Made by a program: the position numbers and the translations under genes. A stretch of 64,000 nucleotides of DNA from Bradyrhizobium sp. AZCC 2262 (GTDB taxonomy: Bacteria > Pseudomonadota > Alphaproteobacteria > Rhizobiales > Xanthobacteraceae). Shown here piece after piece: positions 8,206 through 18,311 of this stretch. Below the pieces are notes generated by a model. It was not told the DNA's origin. It was given only the letters and a program-made list of their open reading frames with translations, and searched no databases. Where the stretch lies: positions 7,626,001 to 7,690,000 of the forward strand of contig NZ_JAZHRT010000001.1 in assembly GCF_036924535.1 (NCBI RefSeq), written 5' to 3'. Every line of letters begins with the position of its first letter. Position 1 is the stretch's first letter.

Positions 8206-9554
8206 GGCTTGTCTCGCTGCATGGGATCGGCGGGCGCGTTGCGTGGCCCGGGCGATGTCTGGAGAAATACGGTCTGCGCGCGGCGCGCGTCCTGAACTGT
8301 CTTGTCAACGCCGGTCCATGCCGGCTGGTTGCTGAACCGCGCCCGCAGATAATTCAACAGGGCCGTAGCCTGTTCATCATTCATGCTGACGGCAAAGCCC
8401 GGCATGATCGGGCTGCGCTCGCCTTCCACCGCGCGGACGCCCGACAGCACGATGTTGGCGAGGTTGCGCGGGTCGGGACTTGAGATCGCGGTGCTGCGTC
8501 CGAGATTGATTCCGCCGTAGGGAAGCGGCCGGCCGCTTTCATGGCATGACGCGCAGGCCGCGGCATAGATCGACGCGCCAGCCGCGTTGGCCTGCGCAGC
8601 CGTCTTGCCCTGTGCCAGCGCCATCTCGCCCTGCCCCTTGCGATCCGCCGCAGGCGTACCGGACACGCCGGCCATATAGACCGCGATGGCGCGAACATCG
8701 CTCGACGGCACCGACGACAGATTGCTGACGACTTCCGCCATCGGCCCGCGTGCGGTGCCGTGATCGGGATGAAAACCGTCGCGCAAATAGGCGAACAGAG
8801 CGTCGGCGGTCCAGGGCACCGGTGAGTGCGATTGATCGTTGAGCGCATAGGCGTGCCAGTTGTCGACATCGCCGCCGGCAAACTGCGCGCTGTTGCGTTC
8901 CGCACCCAGCGCGTTGCGCGGCGTGTGGCAGGCGCCGCAATGCGCCAGCCCTTCGACCAGATAGGCACCGCGGTTCCATTCAGCGCTTTGCTTGGGATCG
9001 GGCTGATGGGTGTCGTGACGAAGGAACAGCAATTTCCACCCGGCAATGGCGAACCGTTGGTTGAACGGGAAAGAAAGCTGGTTTTCGCGCGCCGGCGCAC
9101 GAACAGGCTGCCGTGTCATCAGGAAGGCATAAAGCGCCCGATCGTCTTCATCGCTGACATTGGTGAAGTGGTCGTATGGGAATGTCGGATAAAGATGCTG
9201 GCCTTCACGATTGACGCCGGACCGCATTGCGCGCTGAAACGCGGCCTCCGACCATCGCCCGATTCCCGTCTCCGGCTCCGGCGTGATGTTGGAGGAGAAG
9301 ATCGTGCCGAACGGGGTCGGCACCGGCAGACCGCCGGCAAAGTTCCTGCCGCCGCGCACGGTATGGCAATCGTTGCAATTGCCGATCGCCGCCAGATCCC
9401 GGCCCTTTTTGACGAGGGCGGCATCGAAGGTCTGCGGCGCCGGAGGATCGATCGTGGCAAACGCCGGCCGCCAGACGATCGCAAAGGCTGCCGCCACGGC
9501 TGCAATCAGCACGACCGCGACAATGCCCGCGATGATCCGCGCCGATCTCGTCAT
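8202..9554 (-). CDS. Triheme cytochrome c, electron acceptor of the Mo-hydroxylase
   Basis: 450 residues with an N-terminal membrane segment (about 7-28) and three CxxCH heme-binding sites: CNDCH (near 60), CGACH (near 206) and CASCH (near 335). The layout matches the cytochrome subunit of alcohol dehydrogenases and of nicotinate/isoquinoline dehydrogenases, which passes electrons from the iron-sulfur subunit to the respiratory chain at the periplasmic face of the membrane. It is the first gene of the three-gene operon; the promoter should lie in the 243-base gap before recQ, where I see no clear box. Confidence 0.9.
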   Translation of the reverse strand: MTRSARIIAGIVAVVLIAAVAAAFAIVWRPAFATIDPPAPQTFDAALVKKGRDLAAIGNCNDCHTVRGGRNFAGGLPVPTPFGTIFSSNITPEPETGIGRWSEAAFQRAMRSGVNREGQHLYPTFPYDHFTNVSDEDDRALYAFLMTRQPVRAPARENQLSFPFNQRFAIAGWKLLFLRHDTHQPDPKQSAEWNRGAYLVEGLAHCGACHTPRNALGAERNSAQFAGGDVDNWHAYALNDQSHSPVPWTADALFAYLRDGFHPDHGTARGPMAEVVSNLSSVPSSDVRAIAVYMAGVSGTPAADRKGQGEMALAQGKTAAQANAAGASIYAAACASCHESGRPLPYGGINLGRSTAISSPDPRNLANIVLSGVRAVEGERSPIMPGFAVSMNDEQATALLNYLRARFSNQPAWTGVDKTVQDARRAQTVFLQTSPGPRNAPADPMQRDKP

Positions 9555-9797
9555 GCGCTCCCCTGTGTTTATTGTTTGGGTCGTGTTCTAACACAAATCT
9601 CCCGCCGACGTTTCGCCCATGAGGGCGCCATTCACCAGTAGTTGACCCCTCCTGGCTGCCCTGAAATGCGCCGCGAGAGCATCGAATCAGGCATGGACTT
9701 GCCATGATCTTTTTGGCCTACTTGGCCTCATCGATTCCGCCGCATCTGCCTCAAAGCCGGCTGCCGCACGGCCACTAACCGGACGACCTCACCCCTT

Positions 9798-11660
9798 ATG
9801 CCTGCCCCCGCAGCCCGCAACCGTGTCTCCGGCACCACCCCTGACGCGCTTTCAGTGCTGAATTCCGTGTTCGGCCTGCCCGGCTTCCGCGGCGAGCAGG
9901 AAAAAATCGTCCGGCACGTGACGGACGGCGGCAATTGCCTGGTGCTGATGCCAACCGGCGGCGGCAAATCGCTGTGCTATCAACTGCCGTCCTTGCTGCG
10001 CGAAGGCTGCGGCATCGTGGTGTCGCCGCTGATCGCGCTGATGCGCGACCAGGTCGCGGGACTGCTGGAGGCCGGCGTCAACGCGGCGGTTTTGAACTCG
10101 ACGCTATCGTTTGACGAAGCCTCGGAGGTCGAGCGGCGGCTGCTCGCTGGTGACCTCGACCTGCTCTACGTCGCGCCGGAACGGCTGCTGACACCGCGCT
10201 GTCTCTCGTTGCTGGGACAGGCCAATATCGCGCTGTTTGCAATCGACGAGGCGCATTGCGTGTCGCAATGGGGGCACGATTTCCGTCCCGAATATATCGG
10301 CCTGACCGTGCTCGCCGAACGCTTTCCCAACGTGCCGCGCATCGCGCTGACCGCGACTGCCGACGAGATGACGCGCGAGGAGATCGTGACCCGGCTCGGG
10401 CTTACAGGCGCACCGAGCTTCATCTCGAGTTTCGACCGTCCGAATATTCGTTATGAGATCGTCGAAAAGCAGAATGCCCCGGCCCAGCTCAAGGCCTTCA
10501 TCAGCGAACGCCACGCGGGCGACGCCGGCATCGTCTATTGCCTGTCGCGGTCCAAGGTCGAGGACACCGCGGCAGCCCTGACCAGCGCCGGCATTCCGGC
10601 GCTACCCTATCACGCCGGCCTCGACGGCAGCGTTCGTGCCCGCAACCAGGATCGCTTCATCAACGAGGACGGCGTTGTCATCGTCGCCACCATCGCGTTC
10701 GGCATGGGCATCGACAAGCCGGACGTGCGCTTCGTGGCGCATCTCGATCTGCCGAAAAGCATCGAAGCCTACTACCAGGAGACCGGGCGTGCCGGGCGCG
10801 ACGGCAAGCCATCCAGCGCCTGGATGGCGTATGGCCTGTCCGACATCGTGCAGCAGCGCCGCATGATCGATGAATCCACCGGGGCCGAAGCGTTCAAGCG
10901 GGTGTCGATCGGCAAGCTCGATGCGCTGGTGGCGCTGGCGGAAACCGCCGGCTGCCGGCGCAGCCGCCTGCTCGGCTATTTCGGCGAGGCCGTCGCCGGC
11001 ACCAATTGCGGCAATTGCGATAACTGCCTGTCACCGCCACAGCTTCGCGACGGCAAGGTCGCCGCGCAAAAACTATTATCCTGCGCCTACCGCACCGGGC
11101 AACGTTTCGGCGCCATGCACCTGATCGACGTGCTGGTCGGCCGCATGACCGAGAAGGTCACGCAATTCGGCCACGACAAGCTGTCCGTGTTCGGCATCGG
11201 CGGCGATCTCAACGAAAAGCAATGGCGCGCCGTGATCCGCCAAATGGTCGCCATGGGGCATCTCAGGGCTGACAGCGAAGCCTTTGGCGCGCTGAAACTG
11301 ACGGAAAGCGCGCGCGGCGTCCTGAAAGGCGAGACGGAAGTCATGCTGCGCGAGGCGGCGCCCGGCGCGCGCATCCGCGCCAGCCGCGCCAAATCAAGGC
11401 GCGGAGATCTGGCGCCGCGCGCCGAGACAAAACCCGCCGATGCCGGCCTGCAGGCGGCGCTTCGGGCATGGCGCTCCGACATCGCCCGCCAGCGAAGCGT
11501 GCCGGCCTATGTCGTGCTGCACGATTCCACCATCGACGGCATTGCCGCCGCGCGTCCAATGACGCTCAACGAGCTGCGCAACATCCCGGGCATCGGCGAC
11601 AAGAAGCTCGAACATTACGGCGACGAACTGCTCGCACTGGTCCGAGCAGCCGACGCGTAA
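9798..11660 (+). CDS. recQ: ATP-dependent DNA helicase RecQ
   Basis: 620 residues, the usual RecQ size. Motif 0/Q region FRGEQEKIV, Walker A PTGGGKS (about 51-57), DEAHC box (about 152) and the C-terminal helicase motif [10 protein letters not shown] (about 325) are present. The RecQ zinc site follows ([12 protein letters not shown] ... CGNCDNC, about 378-405), then a winged helix and an HRDC domain at the end (about 545-615). It unwinds DNA 3'-5' in recombination and fork repair. It stands alone between the divergent cytochrome operon and the convergent acdS gene. Confidence 0.97.
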   Translation: MPAPAARNRVSGTTPDALSVLNSVFGLPGFRGEQEKIVRHVTDGGNCLVLMPTGGGKSLCYQLPSLLREGCGIVVSPLIALMRDQVAGLLEAGVNAAVLNSTLSFDEASEVERRLLAGDLDLLYVAPERLLTPRCLSLLGQANIALFAIDEAHCVSQWGHDFRPEYIGLTVLAERFPNVPRIALTATADEMTREEIVTRLGLTGAPSFISSFDRPNIRYEIVEKQNAPAQLKAFISERHAGDAGIVYCLSRSKVEDTAAALTSAGIPALPYHAGLDGSVRARNQDRFINEDGVVIVATIAFGMGIDKPDVRFVAHLDLPKSIEAYYQETGRAGRDGKPSSAWMAYGLSDIVQQRRMIDESTGAEAFKRVSIGKLDALVALAETAGCRRSRLLGYFGEAVAGTNCGNCDNCLSPPQLRDGKVAAQKLLSCAYRTGQRFGAMHLIDVLVGRMTEKVTQFGHDKLSVFGIGGDLNEKQWRAVIRQMVAMGHLRADSEAFGALKLTESARGVLKGETEVMLREAAPGARIRASRAKSRRGDLAPRAETKPADAGLQAALRAWRSDIARQRSVPAYVVLHDSTIDGIAAARPMTLNELRNIPGIGDKKLEHYGDELLALVRAADA

Positions 11661-11672
11661 GCCCGCCTCACT

Positions 11673-12686
11673 TCATCCGTTGCGGAAGGTGTAGGCATAT
11701 CCGTTGATCGCGGGCGCGCCGCCGAGATGGGCATAGAGGACCTTCGAGCCCTTCGGGAAGTATCCCTTGTTCACGAGGTCGATCATGCCCTGCATGGATT
11801 TTCCCTCGTAGACGGGATCGGTGATCATGCCTTCGAGGCGCGCGCACAGCCGAATGGCTTCCTTGGTCTCTTCTGAGGGAACGCCGTACGCCGGGTAAGC
11901 GTAGTCTTCGATCAGCACACAATCGTCCTCGACGATCTCGCGGCCAAGTTCAACGAGACCGGCGGTGTTGCGGGCGATGTCGAGCACCTGGGCCTTGGTC
12001 TGGGCCGGGGTGAAGGAAGCGTCGATGCCGATCACCTTGCGCGCGCGGCCGTCCCTGGCAAATCCCACCAGCATGCCGGCATGGGTTGAACCCGTAACCG
12101 TGCAGACCACGATATAATCGAAGGCGAAGCCGAGCTCCTTCTCCTGGCGCCTGACCTCCTCGGCGAAACCGACATAGCCGAGCCCGCCATATTTGTGCAC
12201 GGAGGCGCCGGCCGGGATCGCGTAGGGCTTGCCGCCCTTGGCCTTCACATCCGCGATCGCCTCTTCCCAGCTTTGGCGAATACCGATGTCAAAACCTTCA
12301 TCGACCAACTGCACATCCGCGCCCATCACGCGGCTGAGCAGGATATTGCCGACGCGGTCGTAGACGGCGTCCTCATGCGGCACCCAGCTTTCCTGCACCA
12401 GGCGGCACTTCATGCCGATTTTGGCCGCAACGGCGGCGACCATGCGGGTGTGGTTGGACTGCACGCCGCCGATCGAGACCAGCGTGTCCGCGTTGGAGGC
12501 GATCGCATCGGGGATGATGTATTCGAGCTTGCGCAGCTTGTTGCCGCCGAAGGCCAGACCCGAATTGCAGTCCTCGCGCTTGGCGTAGAGCTCGACCTTG
12601 CCGCCGAGATGCTGCGAGAGCCGCTCCAGCTTCTCGATATGGGTGGGCCCGAATGTGAGCGGATAGCGTTCGAATTTCTCCAGCAT
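11673..12686 (-). CDS. acdS: 1-Aminocyclopropane-1-carboxylate deaminase
   Basis: 337 residues from the second ATG at 12686; an AAAGGGG sits 6 bases before it, whereas the ATG at 12692 abuts that motif. The PLP lysine lies in GGNKLRK near residue 50. The Glu in VYEGKS and the Leu in HLGGAPA near the C-terminus are the residues that distinguish true ACC deaminase from D-cysteine desulfhydrase. The enzyme splits ACC, the plant ethylene precursor, into 2-oxobutanoate and ammonia in the cytoplasm and is a marker of plant-associated bacteria. An Lrp-type regulator is divergently encoded next door, as in other acdS loci. Confidence 0.93.
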   Translation of the reverse strand: MLEKFERYPLTFGPTHIEKLERLSQHLGGKVELYAKREDCNSGLAFGGNKLRKLEYIIPDAIASNADTLVSIGGVQSNHTRMVAAVAAKIGMKCRLVQESWVPHEDAVYDRVGNILLSRVMGADVQLVDEGFDIGIRQSWEEAIADVKAKGGKPYAIPAGASVHKYGGLGYVGFAEEVRRQEKELGFAFDYIVVCTVTGSTHAGMLVGFARDGRARKVIGIDASFTPAQTKAQVLDIARNTAGLVELGREIVEDDCVLIEDYAYPAYGVPSEETKEAIRLCARLEGMITDPVYEGKSMQGMIDLVNKGYFPKGSKVLYAHLGGAPAINGYAYTFRNG

Positions 12687-12692
12687 CGTCAT

Positions 12693-12848
12693 CCCCTTTG
12701 GTGGTCCTGATCTCTCGGGAACGGCCGTATCACCGGGTACCAGAAATGTGCTCTCTAAGTTGTCGGATATCCTTTATGAATATTGCAAAGATGCCATAGC
12801 TGAATACTGTTTCATCCGCTATTTGATAAACTTCCGAGAGATTCTTTC
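12693..12848. promoter_or_regulatory. acdS/acdR divergent control region
   Basis: This is an AT-rich 156-base gap between divergent genes. Two near-identical direct repeats, TGAATATTG (12777-12785) and TGAATACTG (12801-12809), lie 24 bases apart and could be half-sites for the Lrp-type regulator. AcdR is known in other bacteria to act on acdS from this position; the exact sites here are inferred. Confidence 0.5.
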
Positions 12849-13313
12849 ATGAGCGGCCGGCTCGACCGCATCGACCTTAAGATATTGCGTTTGCTGCAGA
12901 ATGGCGGCCGGCTGACCAATGCCGAGCTGGCCGAAACGGCCGGCGTCAGCGCCGCGACCTGTCATCGCCGGACCCAGCGCCTGTTCGACGAGGGGTTCAT
13001 CTCCCAGGTCAGGGCGATGGTGGCGCCGCGCAAGGTCGGCAAGGGAGCGTTGGTCATGGTCGGCGTGGTGCTGGACCGCTCCACACCTGAAAGCTTTGCC
13101 GCCTTCGAGCGGGCAATCGCGCAACTGAAATTCGTGCTGGATTGCCATCTGGTGGCCGGCGATTTCGACTATTTCCTCAAGATCCGCGTCGGCGACATGG
13201 AGGATTTCAACCGCATCCATGGCGAACAATTGATCGCGCTGCCGGGCGTCCGCCAGACCCGGACTTTCTTCGTCATGAAGGAAGTGGTCGACAACGCGCC
13301 GCTCGATTTCTGA
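12849..13313 (+). CDS. acdR: Lrp/AsnC-family regulator of ACC deaminase
   Basis: 154 residues. The N-terminal winged helix-turn-helix spans about 5-60 (DRIDLKILRLLQNGGRLTN then SAATCHRRTQRL as the recognition helix). The C-terminal RAM/AsnC effector domain spans about 70-145 (GDFDYFLKIRVGDMEDFNR). It is divergently transcribed from acdS with a 156-base shared control region, the standard acdR arrangement, so its likely target is acdS and its effector ACC or leucine. The symbol rests on family plus context. Confidence 0.85.
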   Translation: MSGRLDRIDLKILRLLQNGGRLTNAELAETAGVSAATCHRRTQRLFDEGFISQVRAMVAPRKVGKGALVMVGVVLDRSTPESFAAFERAIAQLKFVLDCHLVAGDFDYFLKIRVGDMEDFNRIHGEQLIALPGVRQTRTFFVMKEVVDNAPLDF

Positions 13314-13416
13314 TGCCCGTTGTGGCGCTGCAAAACAGGGCTATCCTACCTTGGCGCGCTTCCGGAATCCTGCGAGACTCTGGTCACACAGCGCGCCATG
13401 TCCTATCAACCGGGGC

Positions 13417-13992
13417 ATGACCATGAAATTCCGCCGGCAGGCTTTCGCCCTTGCCATCGCCCTCATTGCAATGCCGGCTCGCGCCTCGGAAGAGCTTCCG
13501 CGGCCAGAGCCCGATACCATCATCTTTGCGATGATGTCCGGCAAGTGCAGGACGTTCAAGGTCGGCGGGCGGGATCTGCCCTGCCGGGCCGTGGCGTTCT
13601 CCCAGAACGAGGAAGGCAGGGCGAATTTCACGGTCGCGATCAACGACCCCAAGGACGACAGCCACATCATTACGTTTTCCGGTGACAACGGACGAAGGCC
13701 GGACCCCAACGTGTACGAGCTGCCGATCGACCGGATGCTGCTGAAATCCAAGGATCGGCCGAAGGCCGATGGCCTGCCGGTGCCGTCGATCGAATTGGCT
13801 ACGGGCCTCTGTAGGCAGGCCGGGAATTTTGTGACACTTGAGCTTTCCAGCATCAGCTGCAGCGCCATCGACCAGAACGGCAAGAAATACGAACTGCAGT
13901 ACCAGTCCGACGGTACACCCATGGCGGTGCGCCGCATCAAGCGGATGCGCGTCGGTAGCCCCGCGGTGTCGCCCTTCGACGATGTGAAATGA
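13417..13992 (+). CDS. Secreted protein of unknown function
   Basis: 191 residues beginning at ATG 13417 (a second ATG at 13423 is equally possible). A signal peptide is clear (FALAIALIAMPARA, cleavage near residue 23). The mature part has four well-spaced cysteines (about 43, 53, 134 and 148) that could form two disulfides, and ends in a basic then acidic tail. I recognise no family. Neighbours give no clue: acdR upstream, a small unknown gene downstream on the other strand. Confidence 0.6.
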   Translation: MTMKFRRQAFALAIALIAMPARASEELPRPEPDTIIFAMMSGKCRTFKVGGRDLPCRAVAFSQNEEGRANFTVAINDPKDDSHIITFSGDNGRRPDPNVYELPIDRMLLKSKDRPKADGLPVPSIELATGLCRQAGNFVTLELSSISCSAIDQNGKKYELQYQSDGTPMAVRRIKRMRVGSPAVSPFDDVK

Positions 13993-14134
13993 AGGGCCGA
14001 CGGCGGAAAACCGACGGCGGCAGTGTCGATCCACGCTTGGCTCGCGACTGCGCGGACAAGTTCAGGCTAGCGTGAAAGTCCTCGCGGGGAGTGCAGGCGA
14101 TCAGTCAGAGTCAAGCGATTGCCTTCATACGGGC

Positions 14135-14404
14135 TTACCGTGTGCCGCTTCGCTCGCGCCCGCCCTTCGTTGGCAGGATAGCGGTCGCGATCTCAAACGC
14201 GACGGCCCATCTCGGCTTTTCTTCCTCCGCGCCGGGCACGTTGATCTGAACGCCTACACCGTCGTTGATCGAATAGGACGCGGCCAGTGCGGCGGCTTCG
14301 AGGGCGGCACCGCGCGAATCGTAGACGCCACCGATCTTGACGTTGTCGGCAAATACCGACCAGCCCAGCGGCGCCTTCACGATTTCGAACACTGATCGTT
14401 CCAT
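14135..14404 (-). CDS. Small conserved-type hypothetical protein
   Basis: 89 residues, no signal peptide or membrane segment. The N-terminus (MERSVFEIVKAPLGWSVFAD) and the following strand-turn-strand plus Ala-rich helix look like a compact DUF2188-type fold, but the match is by eye only. Codon use resembles the surrounding chromosome. No functional context is visible. Confidence 0.5.
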   Translation of the reverse strand: MERSVFEIVKAPLGWSVFADNVKIGGVYDSRGAALEAAALAASYSINDGVGVQINVPGAEEEKPRWAVAFEIATAILPTKGGRERSGTR

Positions 14405-14423
14405 TAGCTCACCCTGTACCGAT

Positions 14424-14636
14424 TCACCTGTATCGCTTCCGCCCCTCGCCTACGCGGCGAATCCTGGCCATGGGAGGAGCGTCGCGACGGGACGTGGGTT
14501 TGTCACCGGCGGCCTTCACCCACCCGGCGGAACCCCGCCACCCGGTCAACGAATTCAACGCCGGTGCAAGCGCGATTTCCTTCCGCACAGCATCGACAAT
14601 CCGATCGAATTCAACTTCGCTCATCGCACGCTCCAT
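14424..14636 (-). CDS. Possible small hypothetical protein
   Basis: About 70 residues if started at ATG 14636 (MERAMSEVEFDRI). It begins with an amphipathic helix, then a basic tail. Nothing else supports it. The surrounding stretch 14405-14878 holds no other candidate gene. Confidence 0.25.
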   Translation of the reverse strand: MERAMSEVEFDRIVDAVRKEIALAPALNSLTGWRGSAGWVKAAGDKPTSRRDAPPMARIRRVGEGRKRYR

Positions 14637-14878
14637 TGCGCCAGGTCCGGCAATCTGCCGCCAGGACGATAAGAAGGACCGCGCTAAGCACAGATCGCCA
14701 TGCAAGTTTGTTGTTTGAAGGCTCGCCTCCAGTCGCTTCGATGGCAAAAAAGGGCCGAAATCGGGAACGGCCGGATCGTACCCTGCGAAACCGGTGGCCT
14801 TGATGCCCCGTCGGTGCCCTCCCTTGGCCCAACTTGCCCGTTGCGTGCTAGATTCGGCTGCGAATCAGGAGAGTTTGC

Positions 14879-15187
14879 ATGCCGGTAGACAGCGACAGCG
14901 CCATTGCGTGGCACCGCGCCCAGCTCAGGAAGCTTCGCGAGACCCTGAAGAACATCGAAACCGCGAGGTTCACGGTGGGCGAGCCTGCGCAATCGAGCAG
15001 GATCGGCAAAACGCAGAAGGCCATTGCCGAACTCGAGCAGAAAATCCGGCAGTCGCAGCACATCATCGCCGCCTATGAGCGGCAGACCCGGCGACCGCTC
15101 GCCACCGACCAGCGAAGCCTTGCGACCGTGAGATGGAGTGCCTGGAATGCCCAGGCCGCGCATAGCCGCGGCAGCAATTCGCGGTAA
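14879..15187 (+). CDS. Small coiled-coil hypothetical protein
   Basis: 102 residues, preceded by CAGGAGAG seven bases before the ATG, a good ribosome binding site. Residues 15-70 form a charged helical region with heptad-like Leu/Ile spacing (two helices broken by GEPAQSSR), so a coiled-coil hairpin is likely. The last 30 residues are low in structure. No family recognised. Confidence 0.55.
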   Translation: MPVDSDSAIAWHRAQLRKLRETLKNIETARFTVGEPAQSSRIGKTQKAIAELEQKIRQSQHIIAAYERQTRRPLATDQRSLATVRWSAWNAQAAHSRGSNSR

Positions 15188-15287
15188 GCGTTGAGCCGCC
15201 GGGCCATCCGGCAGGCTCCGCGCCCAGCTTTCGAATTGGCGCATCCATCAATTTGGCGCGCTGCCGATGCGTTCGCCGCCGGGCGCC

Positions 15288-16548
15288 CTAATTCCTTGCA
15301 GTCTCTTTTTCTTTCGCCTTGGCCTTGCAGGAAATGAGAAACGTGAACGCCCGCGCATTGCGCGCGATGTCGGCGGTCTTCAACTCGTCCTTGGCGTCGG
15401 AGATCTGATACGGCACCACGCTGTTATCGAGAAAGTCCCGCAGCGCTCCGGTCTTGATGGCGAAATTGATGTTCTCGGGAATGTTGCCCGTGGCCCTCAC
15501 GAATTTGATTGCGTTCAGTTTGGCCGCGACCACGCCGACCACGTCGCCGCTCGAGGCCAATAGCGGCCCGCCGCTATTGCCGGGTTGAACGGCCGCGCTG
15601 ATCTGCAGAAAGCGCGTGTCGTTCAGGATGCCGCTGAGCGAGCTCACGATCCCGGTCGTCACCGTGAAATCGGACGTCAGCAGCCCATGGAAGGGGTAGC
15701 CGATCGCCACCACGCTGTCGCCGGACTGGATCGCCTTGTCCCTGATCCTGGCGATGTTCTTGAACGAGCCGGTAACCTGCAACAGGGCAAGGTCGTTGGT
15801 CTCGTCGCTCGACACCAACCGCAATTTGGCGGGCGCCTCGCCGGACAGATTGCCCAAGATGTCGCCGACGCAGCCCTGCACGACATGCGCATTGGTCACG
15901 AGGTGCCCGTTCGGGCTCACCAGAAAGCCGGTGCCCGTCTGGTCGAACTGTCTGTCGGGCTTGGCCGGTGCCGAATCCGGCGCAGCTGCCGTGGCGACCG
16001 GCTTGGCGGCGGGAAGGACCGAAAAATCGCCGGCGCTGGCCACACCCGATTGCCTGGTCTTGGCGACGCAGTTCGCCAAAATGGGCAACAGCTGTCCGGT
16101 CTGATCAAGGTTGAACTGAAACAGCTGCCCCTGTGTGTAGGCGGTCATGGCTTTTGCCCGTCGGAACTGGGCGATGAGCGAGGAATTGCTCGGCATCGGC
16201 ACACGCACCAGCTTGTCGGCGATCGGAACGCCGTGAACATTGAACGGTTGCTGGCCGTCGAATGTCAGGGTCAGCGGAAACGCCGCGCCGGTCGTCAGCT
16301 TCCATTGTTCATGCATGAAGCCGAGGCTCCAGCCACCACTGTTGTCGATCATCACGAGAAAAAAGACACCGCTGGCGTATCGGGCGCCGGCTGCACAGTG
16401 CGTGAAAGACCCGGTCTCGTCGTTGGTATAGGCGCCGCCCTGCCAGTTGCCGACGCTGATCGTACCGTAGGGGCCCGCGCGCGTCCGCATTCGAACTGGC
16501 AAAAATCGTACTCAGCAAAACTGCGACCGCAGCAGCACCGCATTTCAT
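15288..16548 (-). pseudogene. HtrA/trypsin-like secreted serine protease with a single-base frameshift
   Basis: The 5' end at 16548 encodes a signal peptide (MKCGAAAVAVLLSTIFASSNADA) in one frame, and the rest of the protein continues in another. The switch is explained by one extra base in the run at 16470-16473: removing it gives ARGPYGTISVGNW without a break. The downstream part holds an N-terminal domain of unknown type (about 20-150) and an S1C protease domain with TNAHVV, NDLALLQV and QPGNSGGPL, the HtrA-type triad. No PDZ domain is seen. If the base is a consensus error the gene is intact, about 419 residues and periplasmic; otherwise export is lost. Confidence 0.75.
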
Positions 16549-16818
16549 AAGCGTTTTCCCCACAGGCCCAGGGTGAGCATATTTTGCTTTGCAACCAGAG
16601 TCCATTTGGACCGAGGGCGGGAGACCGAAATTTCCTGCCGCGGAAAGCGGAAAAATTGGCCCGGCATCGGTTTCATGCCGGGGGCGCGGCCCGGCCGCCG
16701 AAGCGCTTTCGTTAAGCTCTTTGCCGGATCATTCGGCACATCGTCGCGATCGTCGTAAGATCGACACCGATTCGCATCCGCCCGCAGCAAAGCAGCTCAT
16801 CGCTTGGCAGGACAACGC

Positions 16819-18045
16819 ATGGACTTGGCACAAGGCGGAGGCAATTTCGAGCAGAGGGACGCGCTGCGTCCACCCGCGGTCGTGCTGATCCCCGGCCTCC
16901 TGATGGCGTTTTACGTCTGGCTGAATCTGCTGACGACCATTCCATATCCAGGCAAGATCGGGATCGACTACAATACCCTCGGCACCGACTGGATGGTCTT
17001 CTACGGCGCGATCCGCTCGGTCCTCGATGGCAACGCGCCGCTGATCTTCGACGGCGATCGCTTCACCGACTTCCTGAACACGAATTTTGCCGGCTGGCTT
17101 TCCAAGCCGCTGGAATTTCGGCCATGGGCTTATCCGCCGAGCTTTCTGCTGATCCTGCTGCCGTTCGCGCCATTGGGATTCTTCGGCTCCTATGTGGCGT
17201 TTCAGGTCGTGACCGGCGCCCTGCTGGCGCTGGCGCTGCGATCGCGTGCGGCAGCCGCCGTGCCATCGCCCGCCCTGCTCGTGGCCGCGCTGGCTTGCCC
17301 GGCATCGGCCATCAATGCGATCGACGGTCAGGCCGTCTTTCTGGTCGCAGCCCTGATCGTCGGCGGGTTTGGCCTTCTCGAACGGCGGCCTTATCTCGGC
17401 GGATTGGTGCTCGGACTGCTGACGTTCAAACCCCAGTTCTGCATCCTGGTCCCGATCGCCTTGATCGCGGCCGGGCAGTGGCGCGCCCTGCTGGCGTCGG
17501 GCCTGTCGGCATTCGCAATGATGATCGCGAGCGGATTGATTTTCGGATGGGACCTGTGGCTGCGCTGGTTTCCGCTCATCATCGAGAATCTCGTCAGCCC
17601 GAGCGAGAAGTGGATCGAGTTCGGCCGCATGTGGGGCCACAGTGTCTACACCTGCGCGGTTCTGCTCGGCGCGCCGCAACGGCTGGCGTCGTGGATTCAA
17701 CTGCTCGCCGTGCTCGGCGCAGCCTCATCCGTCATCATCGCGTTTCGATCGCGGTTGGGGACGAGGGAAAAGACGGCGCTGTTTCTGGCTGCGACGGTGC
17801 TCGCCGCGCCGCATTCCGGACCCTATGATGTGACGCTGCTGGTGATCGCGGCGGCGTTCTGGTTGATGTCGCGCGCCGCGCCGCTGCCGCTGTGGTGCTG
17901 GACGCTGGCGTTCATGATCTGGCTCCTGCCGATGCTGAGCCCGCCTTTGATTTTCCCCGTGGCCAGGATCGCCCCGCTCTTTCCGGTGCTGCTGATCGTG
18001 CTTCTGCTCCGTCCCGGCGTATCGGCCTCGGTGCACGGACGATAG
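16819..18045 (+). CDS. DUF2029 / GT87-family polytopic membrane protein
   Basis: 408 residues from ATG 16819, which has AGGA six bases before it; a TTG at 16804 is less likely. At least eight hydrophobic segments are visible. The first loop contains GTDWMVFYGA, and the long first periplasmic region ends in WAYPP, a pattern typical of DUF2029 (mannosyltransferase-like GT87) proteins. Members use polyprenyl-phosphate sugars to glycosylate envelope lipids or polymers. The specific acceptor is unknown, and no glycan genes are adjacent. Confidence 0.8.
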   Translation: MDLAQGGGNFEQRDALRPPAVVLIPGLLMAFYVWLNLLTTIPYPGKIGIDYNTLGTDWMVFYGAIRSVLDGNAPLIFDGDRFTDFLNTNFAGWLSKPLEFRPWAYPPSFLLILLPFAPLGFFGSYVAFQVVTGALLALALRSRAAAAVPSPALLVAALACPASAINAIDGQAVFLVAALIVGGFGLLERRPYLGGLVLGLLTFKPQFCILVPIALIAAGQWRALLASGLSAFAMMIASGLIFGWDLWLRWFPLIIENLVSPSEKWIEFGRMWGHSVYTCAVLLGAPQRLASWIQLLAVLGAASSVIIAFRSRLGTREKTALFLAATVLAAPHSGPYDVTLLVIAAAFWLMSRAAPLPLWCWTLAFMIWLLPMLSPPLIFPVARIAPLFPVLLIVLLLRPGVSASVHGR

Positions 18046-18311
18046 GAGCGAAGGCCGGACTTCCCGGATTTTCATCGGCAGAACCGTGTGCCGAAAACGG
18101 GCGGCAGCATGACCGAGGGGAGCGGCTAAACGTCCCGGCTCTGACCCGCGTTCGGCCCCTCATTTTAATGGATCACGTGTGGCATCTTGCATACGGTGGA
18201 GCCCCGTTGCTCTGCCCCTTCCGCGTTTAACACCGGAACCAGGGAGGCAAAAAAGACAATCACGCCGCCGATAGCGGCCCGCCCAATTCGCAATAGCCGG
18301 AGGAAAATACC

